Below are positions 36,301 to 48,744 of a DNA stretch of 64,000 bases, in pieces. Under the pieces are notes generated by a model. That model was not told the origin of the DNA and did no database searches. It was given only the letters and a program-made list of their open reading frames with translations. Made by a program: the position numbers and the translations under genes. Position 1 is the stretch's first letter. Every line of letters starts with the position of its first letter. Source of the stretch: Proteles cristata cristata (Eukaryota > Chordata > Mammalia > Carnivora > Hyaenidae); assembly GCA_017311185.1 (NCBI GenBank), contig JAESUZ010001747.1:1-64000 (forward strand), in the 5' to 3' direction.

Positions 36301-37845
36301 TGGTTTCTCATGATTTAGAAATATCCAGCCATTGCTAGGAGAATATCGGGAAATGACAGAAGATCTTGAAGAGCAAAAGTAGCCCTTCATAAGCCCTAAG
36401 CAAGGTAGTAATGATTTTCCTATCAAAGATACTGGATCTGGTAGTAGGGTGTGGGGAGGGGTGTTCCAGGAACTGGTGCTAACCTGAATGGAGAGGTTTA
36501 TGAGTGCAAGGGTTGGAATAATGAGTTTCTTTTCTGAGGTCTTAAGGACTTCCATAAGCAGTGAAATTATCAGCTTTGGGAAGGCTTGGCACACAGAAGA
36601 TGCCTAATGTTTCTTTTCTGGCTAAATTAATGAATGAATCAATGCTGGAAACCCAAGTCCAAAGCGAGATCTAACCACAGAATTGGAGTAGGAAGCTGTG
36701 AAAGTCAGGATATGGCTGTGGGGGGAGGATGAAATTCAGGCAGCCCTAACAAGAATATGCATATATAGGATGAAGGAGTATAACTAGGAGGGTGCGAGTG
36801 GTTTCTGCAATAAAAGCACTGTTTGTAAGGCTTGTGTGACAGAGTGCCATGAGGGACTGTTTCAGACTTTCTTTTTCTAGAGATTAAAGGATAAAGTGGA
36901 GATTATAACTGAGATCAAGTCTTATTTGAAACAAAGATAAGTTTTCCCAGACTGGATTTAAAGAGGCTTGGTTCTTCACTCAAAGATTCTATGCCTCCTA
37001 GCATTTTCCACAAAGAGAACTATGGGTATGGAAAGGAGGAGAGCAGCCATCTTGGAGGGCATGCCTAGGGCACATTAAATGAAGATATGACTACAAACTG
37101 TTCCTTTATTCCTGTCTTCCTCCTATACTCCTAAAGGAAAATTATCCCTTTACCTCACCTTCCTGAGGGATGACAGGAGGGAGTCACTCTCTTGGTTATT
37201 CTTCCACTATTGAGAAAACTGTTCCATATTTGGGTATATTTATAAGAGAGAGCAGATGTCTTTATCATTGGACATATTGCTTTGCCTCCATAGGTAATGG
37301 AGAAAGATGGGAGATGTAAGAGACAATATCTCTTACCAAAAAATCCCTGATTCACTCAAGTTCCCAGTTTTCACTGTCTGAAGGGCATGGAAAGATGAAT
37401 CCCTGCTGTGACAACAGGTCCTAGAGACAGGCTGCCAAATTGCTAGGTCTGCTCACTTGGAGCAAATGTGCTCAGAAGAAAGTGATGGATGTGGATGTGG
37501 TGGAAGACCCCAGCTGAGAGTAAGCTAGGAACTGTGTTAAGTCTCCCAGGGGAGCTGCTTGGAAGCGATTCCTTCATCAGCAGGGCTATTGGGATCATCT
37601 CCTATTCACACTGAATCTTTTGACAGTAAGATGAATGCTCAATGAAAAACTACATAGTGGGCTTAATCGACTTGTCATTGGTGGTCATATGAGGAGATGA
37701 CTTATCCCTTTCACAATTTCTTGTCTCCACACTGGAGAATGTATAACATGCTGGGAAAAAGACATGGGGTCATAGACCATGGACCATGCCTCTCCTTAAA
37801 GCCTGCAGAGTAGTGGATCTCAACTCGATAATATTCAAAGCCCTT
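36301..37845. other. Unassigned, GA-rich 1.5 kb after an MLT1-like LTR
   Basis: No family recognised. Its position directly after a MaLR-like LTR allows an internal retroviral remnant, and its less AT-rich composition differs from flanking DNA. The 121-codon minus frame at 36229-36594 shows no domain. Confidence 0.35.
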
Positions 37846-38550
37846 CCATCCTGTTTTTTATTTAACTGTGATAAAATATACATAACATAAAATGTACCAT
37901 CTCAACCATTTTTAAATGCACAGATTGGTAGTGTTAAGTACATTCACATTGTTGTGCAACCCATCTCCAGGATGCTTTTTTTCCCTCCAATTATTTCATC
38001 CATCTCCCCACCCTCACCCCCCAGACAAACACCAATTCTCTATTTATGAATCTATTTCTATTTGTTTGTGTGTTTGTTTTGTTTGGTTTGTATTTTAGAT
38101 TCCATATATAAGTGAAATCATGTGGTATTCATCTTTCTCTGATTTATTGCACTTAGCATAATACCATCTGGGTTCATCCATATTGTTGCAAATGGCAAAA
38201 TTTTTATTCTTTTTAATGGCTGAGTAATATTCCATTATATATATATATATATATATATATATCATTCATCTATTGATGAACACTGGGGTTGCTTCCACAT
38301 CTTGGCTATTATAAATAATGCTGCAATAAACATAAAGGTGCATATATCTTTTTTAATAGGTATTTTCATTTTCTTTGAGTGAATACCCAAAAGTGGAATT
38401 ACTAGATCATATGGTATTTCTATTTTTAATATCCTGAGGAATCTCCATGTTTTCCATAGTGACTGCACCAATTTACATTCCCACCAACAATGTATGAGGG
38501 TTCCCTTTCTCTCCACATCTTTGCCAACGCTTGTTATTTCTTGTCTTTTT

Positions 38551-38748
38551 TTAAAAACTGTTTATTTATTTTGGGAGAGAGAGAGATAGAAAACAAGTGG
38601 GAGTGTGGAGACAGATAAAGGGAGACAGAAAATCCCAGACTCCAGGCTGTGAGTACAGAACCCGATGCAGGGCTCAACACCATGAACCATGAGATCATGA
38701 CCTGAGCCAAAATCGAGTCGGACACTTAACTGACTGAGCCACCCAGGC
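38551..38748 (-). mobile_element. CAN-SINE, minus strand
   Basis: An inverted copy from 'ttatttattttgggagagag' to 'gccacccagg'. The flanking ttcttgtcttttt and ttccttgtcttttt form the target duplication. It lies inside the L1 ORF2 region. Confidence 0.92.
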
Positions 38749-39761
38749 TTTCCTTGTCTTTTTGATACTAGCAATTCTGACAGGTGAGAGGTGATATCTC
38801 ATTGTGGTTTTGATTTGAATTTTCCTGATGGTTAGTGATGTTAAGCATTTTTTGAATAGGTCTTTTGGCCATCAGCATGTTTTCTTTGGAAAAATGTCTA
38901 TTCAGATTTTCTGCCTGTCTTGAAACAGATTGGTTTTTTTGGTGCTATGTTGTATGAGTTCTTTATATATTTTGGATATTAACTCTTTATTGGATATTTC
39001 ATTTGCAAATATATTCTCCCATTCAGTAGATTGCCTTTTTGTTTTGTTGATGGTTTCTTTCACTGTTTAAGAGCTTTTTAATTTGATGTAGTCCCATTTA
39101 TTTTTTCTTACTTTTGTTGTCCTTGCCTGAGAAGACAGATTCAAAAACATATTGCTAAAACCCGTGTCCAGGAGCTTACTGCCTGTTTTCCTTTAGTTTT
39201 ATGGTTTCTCTTCTTACATTTAGGTGTTTAATACATTTTGAGTTCATTTTTGTGTATCGTGTAAGAAAACGGTCTAGTTTCATTCTTTTTCATGTAGCTG
39301 TCCAGTTTTCCCAGCACCATTTATTGAGGAGTCTGTCTTTTCCCCATTATATATTATTTCCTCCTTTGCCAAAGATGAATTGACCATATAATGGTGGGTT
39401 TTTCTGGGCTCTCTATACTATGCTATTGATCTATGTATCTGTTTTTGTGCCAGCACCATATTGTTTTGATTATTACAGCTTTGTAGTATATCTTGAAGTC
39501 TAGAATTGTGACACCTTTAGCTTTGTCCTTCTTTCTCCGGATTGCTTTGGCTCTTTGGAGTCTTTTGTGGTTCCATAAAATTTTGGAATCTTTCCTCTAG
39601 TTCTGTGAAAAATACTATTGGTATTTTGATAAGGATTGCATTGAATTTGTAGATTGCTTTGAGTAGTATGGACTTTTTAACATTAATTCTTCCAAATACA
39701 TGAGCATAGTATAGCTTTCCATTTGTTTGTGTCATCTTCAATTTCTTTCATCACTGTTTTA

Positions 39762-39965
39762 AAATGTTTATTTATTTATTTTGAGAGAGAACATGCAAGT
39801 AGGAGAAGAGCAGAGAGACAGAAAGAGAGAGAGAGAGAGAGGAAGAGAGAGAATCCCAAGCAAGCTCAGTACTGATGCAGGGCTCAAACTCACAAAATGT
39901 GAGATCATGACCTGAGCCAAAATCAAGAGTCAGACACTTAACCAACTGAGCCACCCAGGCACCCC
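39762..39965 (-). mobile_element. CAN-SINE, minus strand, 18-bp TSD
   Basis: Inverted copy. The duplication tctttcatca(c/t)tgtttta lies at 39744-39761 and 39966-39983. It is diverged in the body, with a long GA run. Confidence 0.94.
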
Positions 39966-40067
39966 TCTTTCATCATTGTTTTATAGTTTTCAGAGTATAG
40001 GTCTCTCACTTCCTTGGTTAAATTTATTCTTAGATATTTTATTCTTTTTATTGCATTGTAAATGAGA

Positions 40068-40355
40068 TTATTTTCTCAATTTCTCTTCTGCCAGCTCATT
40101 ATTAGTGTATAGAAACAAAACAGATTTCTGTGTATTAATTTTATATCCTACAACTTTACTGAATTCATTCATTATTTCTAATAGGTTTTTGGTGGAGTCT
40201 TTAGGGTTTTTAATATATAGTATCGTGTCATCTACAAATAGTGACAATTTTACTTCTTCCTTACTAATGTGGATTCCTTTTATTTCTTTTTTTATTTGAT
40301 TGCTGTGGTTAATACTTTCAGTACTATGTTGAATAAAAGTGGTGAGAGTGGACAT
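40068..40355 (-). pseudogene. L1 ORF2 RT catalytic segment
   Basis: A 95-codon minus-strand frame containing '[14 protein letters not shown]', the L1 reverse-transcriptase active-site region with FVDD where active L1 has FADD. It is a fragment of the L1 at 37846-40375 and cannot function alone. Confidence 0.88.
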
Positions 40356-40375
40356 CCTTGTCTTGTTTCAGAACT

Positions 40376-40856
40376 GTTTTCATCTTACAAATCTGAAACT
40401 CTATACTCATTAAACAATAATTCCCCATTCTTCCTCCCTCCAGCTCCTGGCATCCATTGTTCTACTTTATGTCTCTATGAATTTGACTACTCTAGGTAGC
40501 TATATAAGTGTAATCCTATAGTATTTGTCTTTTTATAACTAGATTATTTAAGTTAGCTTAATGTCCTCAAGTTCCATCCATATTGTAGTATATGTGAGAC
40601 TTTTCTTCCTTTTTAAAGGTGAATAATATTCCATTGTCTGTATATATCACATTTTGTTTATTCATTCATCTGTTAATGAACACTTGGGTTGCTTCCACCT
40701 CTTGGCTATTGTGAATAATAATCCTATGAACATGAGTGTACAACTATCTCTTTGAGACTTTACTTTCAATTCTTTTGGGTATATACGCAGAAGTGAAATT
40801 GCTGGATCATATAATAATTCAATTTTTAAACTTTTTAGGACCTCCCCACACTACAT
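40376..40856 (-). mobile_element. Older L1 3' end, minus strand
   Basis: The plus strand shows 'cctggcatccattgttctac', 'gaataatattccattgtctg' and 'gaacacttgggttgcttcca', the reverse of an L1M-type ORF2 end and 3' UTR. It is separate from, and more diverged than, the neighbouring L1. Confidence 0.8.
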
Positions 40857-40857
40857 T

Positions 40858-41290
40858 TTTAAAGAAATATTTTAGAATATGATGACTTGATGTATATATA
40901 CATTGTGAATGATTATCACAATCAAGTTAACTAACATATCCATCCCCTCACATAGTTATCATTTTTGTGTATGTGGTGAGGACACTTATAATCTATACTC
41001 TCTTACCAGTGTTAACTATACACTGTAGTATTACTAACTATAATATCCATGCCATACATTAGATTCTCCCAAATTTATTCATCTTGTAACTGAAAATTTG
41101 TACCATGTGACCAACATCTCCTCATGTTCCCTACCATTAGCCCCTGTCAACAACTGTCCTAATCTCTGTTTTTATGATTTCAACTTTTTTAGATTCCACA
41201 GCAGATTGTATACCTTAAAATAAATCACATTGTGCAACCTAAATATATAGAATTTTTATTTGTCAGTTATACTACAATAAAGCTGTAACA
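40858..41290. mobile_element. L1 3' UTR with internal inversion
   Basis: 40858-41205 is an L1 3' UTR in reverse ('attatcacaatcaagttaac', 'gtaccatgtgaccaacatct'). It is followed at 41210-41290 by the last part of the same UTR in forward orientation ('tttttatttgtcagttatac', 'caataaagctg'). This is the geometry of twin-primed L1 insertions. Confidence 0.7.
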
Positions 41291-41419
41291 TTTTTCAAAT
41301 ACAAATTATAAAATAAATTAAATTTTAAAAAGGAAAAAATATTTTATATCATCCCCTGGGCTATACTGAGATAAAATTCAAGGGTAATATAGCTTAACTT
41401 CACAAGTTGTGGGGTTTTT

Positions 41420-41612
41420 TTTAATTTTCTACTAAGTTCTTTAATTTTAGTTCCAGTATAGTTAACATACAGTGTTATATTATTAGTTTCAGGTGTATAA
41501 TACATTGATTCAACAATTCTGAGATTCTGAGAGGATTCAGTGCTCATCATGATAAGTGTACTCTTCATTTCCTTCACTTATTTCACTCTTCTGCCCACCC
41601 ACCACTTAAAAT
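41420..41612 (-). mobile_element. Carnivoran L1 3' UTR fragment, minus strand
   Basis: 'ccagtatagttaacatacag', 'atattattagtttcaggtgt' and 'cagtgctcatcatgataagt' are the reverse of the common carnivoran L1 3' UTR. Confidence 0.75.
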
Positions 41613-41689
41613 ATGCTTTATTTTAAACAAGTATCCTTAGTTAAAGTTAATTTTTTCACCAAGAACATTTTTTTTTTACTGGAATCATA

Positions 41690-42620
41690 CTTCAGAATGC
41701 ATGGCTCTAAAAGATATATATAAAACATTCCATCCAAGAAAAATAGAATACACATTTTCTTCAAGTACGCACTGAAGAATCCTCTGGTTAAATCACATAA
41801 AAACAGATATAACACATACTACAAATTCAAGACTGAAATCATACCAACTGAATTTTCCAACAACCATGGTACAAAACTAAAGATCAAAAATAAAGCAAAT
41901 CTGGAATCGATAATGCAAATATTAAATGTTTAATATGTAAATATTCAACAACACACTACGGCACAAGCAATGGGTGAAATAAGAAATCAAATGGCAAATC
42001 AAAATATGTCGCGAAACAAAAGAAAAAGAAAGCACAATGTTCCAAAACCTATGGGTACAGCAAAAGCAGATAGTAGAGTAAAATTTATACTATAAATGCT
42101 TGTATTAAGAAAAAAAGTTCAAATAAACAACTTTAACCTTGCACCACAAGGAACTATAAATAGAAGAAACCGGTGAATTTAGTAGAAGAAGGAAATAACA
42201 AAGAGAAATCAGAAATAAATAGAAACCAGAATAAACAATAACATAACATTGAGAGTAATTAATAGCTTTTCCAAAAAGTTGGCAGTGGTCTAACTACATT
42301 AACTAAGAAAAAAAGGAGAAAGTCTCAAAAAAAAAGAGAAATGAAAGAGAAGACAATACAACAACCACAGAAAAACATAGTGTGATAACAGATTACTATA
42401 AATAATTGTATACTAACAAATCAGGTAACTTAGAAATAAAACAGATAATTCCTATAAATGCACATGTTACCAAGGTTGAATCATGACTCTTGAATCCAAG
42501 AAGCAGGAAATCTTCTTGGAACAAAAACAAGAATGACAGTTGAATTAAGCAAAAATCTCCCAACACAGAAAAGCCCAAGACCACATGGATTCATTGATGA
42601 ATTCTACCAAACATTAAAAT
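41690..42620 (+). mobile_element. Ancient L1 ORF2 fragment
   Basis: Endonuclease to early RT region in forward orientation ('gaatacacattttcttcaag', 'ttccaaaacctatgggtaca', 'catggattcattgatgaatt'). There are many stops. It ends abruptly where a minus-strand L1 begins. Confidence 0.8.
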
Positions 42621-42714
42621 TAATGTTTCTTCACCTCCTTACTTTCAATCTGCAGGCCCTTTAGGTCTGAAATAAGTCTACTGTAGGCAGTATATTAGAT
42701 GGATCTTGTTTTTT

Positions 42715-42930
42715 GTTTTTTGTTTTTTTTATTTCTAGGAGAGAGAGAGAGAGAGAGAGACAGCGTGAGCAGGGGAGGGTCAGAGAGAGAGGGAGTCACA
42801 GACTGAAACAGGCTCCAGGCTCTGAGCTGGCAGTCAGCACAGAGCCCACGCGGGGCTCGAACCCACGAACCGCGAGATCATGACAAGCGAAAGTCGGACA
42901 CTTAACCGACTAAGCCACCCAGGCGCCCCC
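42715..42930 (-). mobile_element. Young-type CAN-SINE with 16-bp TSD
   Basis: Diagnostic 'atttctaggagagag' and CpG-rich head. The exact duplication atggatcttgtttttt lies at 42699-42714 and 42931-42946. Confidence 0.96.
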
Positions 42931-43099
42931 ATGGATCTTGTTTTTTATACATTCTAACACCGACACCTTTTCATTGGAGCATTTAGTCCTTTTACATTCA
43001 AAGTAATTATTGATAGATACGTCTTTATTGACATTTTATTGCTTCTTTTGTCATTATTTCTGGAGATTTTCTCTGATCTTTTCTTGTCTTTGTCATTTT

Positions 43100-44290
43100 T
43101 GGTCTCTTCTTTGCACTCCAAGAGTCCCCTTTAATATTTCTTGCAGGGCTGATTTTAGTAGTTATGAACTTCCTTAGTTTTTGCTTATTAAAGAAACTCT
43201 TTATCTCTCCTTCTATTCTGAATGATAGCCTTGCTAGATAGAGTATTCTTGGCTGCAGATATTTCCCATTTCACACTTTGAATGTATCATGCCACTCACT
43301 TTTGGCTTGCCAAGTTTTGTAGAGAGATCTCCAGCTAGCCTTATGGGTTTTCCCTTGCAAGTTAAGGACTTCTTTTGTCTTGCTGCTTTTAAGATTTTTT
43401 TTATCACTATATTTTGCAAATTTAATTACAATATGTCTTGGTGTTGGCCTGCTTTTGTTCATTTTGCTGGGATTTCTCTGTGCCTCCTGGATCTGGATGT
43501 CACTTCCTTCCCCAGATTAGGGAAGTTTTATGCTATAATTTCTTGAAATAAATCTTCTGCTCCCATTTCTTTCTCTTCTTCTTCTGAGATTCTATTTTTT
43601 TTAATGTTTTATTTATTTCTAGGAGAGAGAGAGAGAGAGAGAGACAGCGTGAACAGGGGAGGGTCAGAGAGAGAGGGAGTCACAGACTGAAACAGGCTCC
43701 AGGCTCTGAGCTGCAGTCAGCACAGAGCCCGACGCGGGGCTCGAACCCATGAACTGCGAGATCATGACCTAAGCGAAAGTTGGACACTTAACCGACTAAG
43801 CCACCCAGGCGCCCCTCTTCTGAGATTCTTATAATATGAATGTTATTATGTTTAATGATGTCACTGAGTTCCTTAAGTCTATTCTCATGTTGCATAATTC
43901 TTCTTTCTCTCTTTTGTTCAGCTTCATTAGTGTCAATTATTTTATCTTCTAGATCACTGAATCATTCCTCTGCATTTTCCAGCCTGCTGTTCATTGCATC
44001 AAGCCTGTTTCCAATCTCGTGTATTTCATTCTTCTTCTCTGATTGATTTTTTTTAACTCTTTTATCTCTGTAGTAAGGGTTTCACTGATGTCTTCTGTTC
44101 TTTTCTCAAGCCCAGTGAGTATCCTTAGAATTGTTGCTTTAAACTGTCCATCAGGCATGTTACTTATATCTGTTCCACTTAGATCTCTGGCTGTGGTTTT
44201 ATCTTGCTTTTTTTCAGTTGGGAGAAATTCCTCCCTTTTGGCATTTTGTCCAAATCTCTGCTTTCTTCTCTGTGTTAGAAAAGTCAATTA
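43100..44290 (-). pseudogene. Degenerate L1 ORF1, minus strand
   Basis: The first 98 codons (44287 to 43991) are open and match the ORF1 N-terminus, including 'QNAKREEFLPTEKK' and the coiled-coil start ('SETLTTEIKELKK'). The rest is shifted and split by the SINE at 43594-43815. The same protein is seen in the degenerate copy at 21951. Confidence 0.82.
43594..43815 (-). mobile_element. Young-type CAN-SINE with 14-bp TSD
   Basis: Diagnostic tail and head as in the sibling at 42715. The exact duplication tcttctgagattct lies at 43580-43593 and 43816-43829. It is inserted in L1 ORF1. Confidence 0.96.
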
Positions 44291-44629
44291 TGTCTCCTAA
44301 TCCCAAAAGTAAAGGCTTTATGAAGAAGAGGTCATGTAGTGCCCAGGGGGTCTTGTACTTCAGGAGTGTCTCTGGTGTGTGCTGTGTGTACTCTGCTGTT
44401 GTGTTTTGTCTGCTCTAACCTTCAGACCAGTGGTCTGCAGATACTCTCCTTGCCTGCTGTGGGCAACTTTTTAAAATCTACATAATATCCAGTGATATAA
44501 AGGAAAAATGAAAGTAATTTTTAATATAAGCTATATTTCAAATGTGTTTGAGCACAATTCACAAAAGAAAGAGTCAGATGTTTACTACTAATCATAAAAA
44601 ATAAATTTGGTGTGTAAAAGAAATAATAA

Positions 44630-44839
44630 GGGCACCTGGGTGGCTCAGTCAGTTAAGCGCCTTGATCTCCACTCAGGTCATAATCTCTGGATTCATGAGA
44701 TTGAGCCCTGTGTCAGGCTCTGTGCTGACAGTGCAGGGCCTGTTGGCTTTCTCTCTCTCCCTCTCTCTCTCTCTGCCCCTCCCCTGCTCATGCTATTTCT
44801 CTCTCAAAATAAATAAATAAATAAATGTTAAGAAATAAA
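44630..44839 (+). mobile_element. CAN-SINE with 15-bp TSD
   Basis: Head gggcacctgggtggctcag, older-type body, tail 'tctcaaaataaataaataaa'. The exact duplication taaaagaaataataa lies at 44615-44629 and 44840-44854. Confidence 0.95.
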
Positions 44840-44869
44840 TAAAAGAAATAATAAACCTTAAATGCACAT

Positions 44870-45341
44870 TATTAATTGAAAAAAGTGTATCTGAAAAGGT
44901 TATGTATAGTATGTATTAGACAGGGTTCTCGTTCCAAGTATATGACATTCTGGAAAAAGCAAAACAATGAAGACAGTAAAAAGATCAACGGTTGCCAGTG
45001 ATTAGGGAAGAGGGAAGGATGAATGGGTGGAAAACAGAGATTTTAGAGCAGTTAAACTGTTCTGTATGATCCTCTAATGGTGGATACAGGTCATTATACT
45101 TTTGTCAAAAGCCATAGAACAATGTACATCACCATTAATCCTAATATAAACTAAGGATTTGGGGTGATAATGATGTGTCAGTTTAGGTCCATTGATTATA
45201 ATGAATGTACCATTCTAGTGCAAGATGTTGATACTGTGTGACGCTGTCTGGGGGAGGGGGTATTTAAGATCACTCTGTGCTTTCTGCTTAATTCTTTGTG
45301 AACCTAAAGCTGCTCTAAAATAAAGTTAATAATAATAATAG
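44870..45341 (+). mobile_element. Old L1M 3' UTR
   Basis: 'tatgacattctggaaaaagc', 'gatcaacggttgccagtgat', 'ggggtgataatgatgtgtca' and the end 'gctgctctaaaataaagtta' are classic L1MA/MB-type 3' landmarks. Confidence 0.85.
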
Positions 45342-46344
45342 CCAAGGGCCCAAATCAGATGATTTTCAATTAAAAAAAAAATAAGACAATATATAATTGA
45401 ATATTGTTGAAACTAATTTTTAAAAATTTTTTAAATAAAATCTAAAGAATTACATTTATGTATACATGTATATTCCTGGAATCTCCATAATGAGGATAGG
45501 TACATAATACAGACTGATTCAGCTATGTTTTGTTGACCACTCAAATATGAATGGCACTGCCATTGGTGTCATGATTTTCCAGATTAGTAAACAGTTTCTA
45601 GTAAAATTCTAAGCAAAATGAATTCAGTCTTTCCTCACTGTATATGGTAGTGCCATTTACTTTCCTAGAAAATATATTGATTATTAGAATTGTGCAAGAT
45701 ACATTTTTTATTTAAAAATGTAATTATGCTTTATATTTATTTCATAATTATTAACAGGTTTTTACCATTATGAATGTCCAGTGGGATATTTGAAGGTAGT
45801 GCAGGAAGTAAAATTTTTCATGGATTAGGTTTGTCCCACTCATTCTCTCTCAATTTTGACTTCCTCCCACTCCATGTCAATAAGCCTCCTCAAAACACTG
45901 GGATCATACTCACACCTACAAATTTCCTTAAGAATAACAATTCCCTTAAAAATAATCAAACCAAAAGTCCTTTAAAAACATAATACTTAGATGAAATATT
46001 TCCATTTTTATCGTTCCTCAAAATGGGACACATTGAATTAAACTACAGAAACAAGTAGAAAATTCTCACTCAATAGTAAAGAGTGTTTGTTATATCTACT
46101 GAATAAGTATATAAATTTAGTCTCTGTGTGACACTCACATTCAAGCAATGGATCTGAAGTTGACACCAATAAATCCTATTTCAAATTAAACAAATTTTAA
46201 GTGAGTTTTACACAATTTAAAACATCATTTTTATAGTTATTTAACACTGTTAAGAATTTTTGTGTCATTGCTAGTAATTTTACTGCAAGATGAAAGCCAG
46301 GCAAGACAAAACTTTTGAGACAATTCATGCTCACTGGAAAGTAC
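45342..46344. other. Unassigned AT-rich DNA
   Basis: No repeat family or gene is recognised. The 69-codon frame at 45774-45983 has no domain. Confidence 0.4.
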
Positions 46345-46354
46345 AGACAATATC

Positions 46355-46584
46355 CTTTTTTTTTTTTAAATGCTTATGCATTTATTTTTGAGAGAAAGTG
46401 AGAGAGAGTATGCAGGCAGAGGAAGAGCAGAGAGAGAGACAGAGACAGAGACAGAATCTGAAGCAGGCTCCAGGCTCTGAGCTGTCAGCACAGAGCCCAG
46501 TGCGGGGCTTGAACTCACAAACCATGAGATCATGACCTGAGTCAAAGTCGGACGCTTAACTGATCCAGCAGCCCAGGCACCCCT
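46355..46584 (-). mobile_element. CAN-SINE, minus strand
   Basis: Inverted copy with T-rich tail at 46357-46367 and head ending 'gcccaggcacccc'. The flank agac(a/g)atatc lies at 46345-46354 and 46585-46594. It interrupts or borders the old L1M below. Confidence 0.92.
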
Positions 46585-46594
46585 AGACGATATC

Positions 46595-47440
46595 TTTCTA
46601 AAGTACTTTTAAAATTTTACGTCAGCCTTACATAAGAGTTGCATAAATAGTATGAAAAATTTGGGGTGCCTGGGTGGCTCAGTCGGTTAAGCGTCCAATT
46701 CTTGATTTTGGCTCAGGTCATAAACTCACACTTCGTGGGTTGGAGCTCCATGTTTTCTCCATGCTGGCAGTGTGGAGCCTGCTTGGGATTTTCTCTCTCT
46801 CGCTCTCTTTCTGCACTTCCCCTGCTCGCTCTCTCTCTCTCTCAAAATAAATAAACTAAAAAAAAAATTTTTTTAATAATATGAAAAAGTTCCATATGCC
46901 TTTTATCTAGATTTACTAGTTGTTAATATTCTTTCCCATTTGTTGTATTACTCTGTCTCTGGATGGACAGACAGATGCTGATATATTTTTTTCTGAATCA
47001 TTTAAGAGTAAGTTTCAGAAATTATGTCTGTTTACTCTTAGACATATAAATGTATATTTCCCAAGAATAAGAATATTCTCTTACATAATCACATTATCAA
47101 AATCGGGAAATTTAACATTGATACAATACTATTATTTAATCTATAATCCGCATCTCAATTTTGCCTATTAATAAAACCACTTATAATGATTCTTTAAAAA
47201 TCTAAGATCCTGTCCTGGATTTCATAGTACATTTAGTTGTCTGATTATTGTAGTCTCCTTGAAGAATTATTAAAGACCCTCCATTTGGATTTGTCTGATA
47301 TTTTCTACTGATTATATTCAGATTATGTGGTTTTGACAGGAATACCATAAAAGTAATGTGCCCTTCTCAATACATTCTATCAGGAAGTATATGGTGTTAT
47401 CTTGTCCTTTTATGAGTGATTAGAAAATATCCTCACTAGA
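46595..47440 (-). mobile_element. Old L1M-type 3' UTR, minus strand
   Basis: 'ataagagttgcataaatagt', 'aagagtaagtttcagaaatt', 'ttaacattgatacaatacta', 'tttggatttgtctgatattt' and 'ttctatcaggaagtatatgg' follow a well-known ancient L1 3' UTR segment in reverse. A SINE (46663-46874) splits it. Confidence 0.7.
46663..46874 (+). mobile_element. CAN-SINE with TSD
   Basis: Head ggggtgcctgggtggctcag, shorter body and tail 'tctcaaaataaataaactaa'. The flank aata(g/a)tatgaaaaa lies at 46646-46659 and 46875-46888. Confidence 0.94.
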
Positions 47441-48744
47441 AAAAAGATCGAGGAAAAGCAAGCTCATTCAAACCAATAAAATGTGCTGCTCAATTTTGGT
47501 GCCTTTTTATAAGAAAACAAAATTTAAGTTGATTTGACCTAAACACACAGTATTTTCTTTAAAAATAAAAAGTTAACTCATAGTGAAGATAACCTATGGA
47601 ATATCACCTTTATTGACATGAGCTGAAAGTTTAAAATTCAGATTTAAATTATGTTGAGCATTAATATGCATGATGGTATATCCTGTCAAAGGTCTAGATG
47701 GAACTTAGCTTGTGGTCAAAGGATATTGCTTTACAGTCAGTGTGCTTGGGAATTACCTGCATCAGAAGGAAAGGGGACCACCTCATGAGATTATGTATTG
47801 GGTCTTTGCAAAGGGTTAGCTGTAAAGTGCTTTCCTGTAGCTCAATGAATTGAAAAGGATAAGATTCGTTTTTCTCTCATTTTGCTTCCATCTGATTCTG
47901 TTCTGCTAGCAAAGTACTTGAAGTAAAGCATCTATTAATCTTGGAACAACCACTGAATTTAATTACCATGTCTAATGTTAGCTTGTACAAAGTGTTATAG
48001 GGATATGTTTTCTTCCATAAGAAGTACAGTACAATATGTTCTTCTATTTCAAATCCTTTTCACTTAATTCCAGTGTTTGACAGGAAAAAGCAATACTTCT
48101 GCCGACCTTCATAGTCAGGCTGCTCTCTCTCACTGAACTACACACCTGAGAAAAATCACATCCCACTTGCCTTCATCCCAACATGCTGCTATAAAGAACT
48201 ATTACCATTTGTTCTTCTCACACACAAAAAAAAAAAAAGAATGAGAAGAGTATGAATAATTGCTGCATTCCAAGAGACTATGATGAATTTTATTAGTGTA
48301 CAAAGCATATTGCATGAATTTACCAAGGGTCTTTATTCTGAGCTCACATATGTTCTGCAAAGCTGTCATTTAAAACTGCTCATAGAGTGGTGCTAAGTGG
48401 CTTATTCCATTTCCTTGTATGGCTATTCACCTTTTTGGGTGGGGTGGTGGGTGGGTATTAAACTCTACATGCTGTGATGAGAATCTATGCAAAGTTTATA
48501 CTTCTCTATACATTATTGAGGTGAAGCAAGTAGAGATGAAAACAAAGTCATATAGGTTCTCTCAGAAATCTCTTGAATTAAGAGGCTATTTAACACTGAA
48601 AGGTTATTTGATGAGATGTTGGATAATTGGCTACAGAGTTGACATGTAGGTGGAAAACAACATTACTAACAGTTGTAAAATGATGACCCTCCATCTTCCT
48701 GAACAAGTGTAAGAAAGAAATATAACTATAATCTTAATGCTCTG
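47441..48744. other. Unassigned DNA
   Basis: No element recognised apart from an A run near 48226-48238 and a G/T-rich run at 48438-48457. No supported frame. Confidence 0.4.

Larger units (their letters stand above)
37846..40375 (-). mobile_element. 5'-truncated L1, minus strand, about 2.1 kb of L1
   Basis: In reverse it covers the ORF2 RT domain to the 3' UTR. The plus strand shows 'gtgagagtggacatccttgt' at the RT end and 'aataccatctgggttcatcc' near the 3' end. The frame 40068-40355 (minus) encodes the RT catalytic block with FVDD in place of FADD. A (TA)n run at 38235-38262 and SINEs at 38551-38748 and 39762-39965 interrupt it. Confidence 0.92.
42621..44460 (-). mobile_element. L1 5' region (leader end, ORF1, ORF2 start), minus strand
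   Basis: Read in reverse from 44460: end of the 5' UTR, ORF1 from about 44287, inter-ORF region and the first part of the ORF2 endonuclease, cut at 42621. Two young SINEs (42715-42930 and 43594-43815) interrupt it. The missing 3' end is unusual for an L1 and implies deletion or recombination. Confidence 0.85.

Noticed and set aside
36229..36594. 121-codon minus-strand frame
   Set aside because: No recognisable domain; it spans the edge of an LTR-like region.
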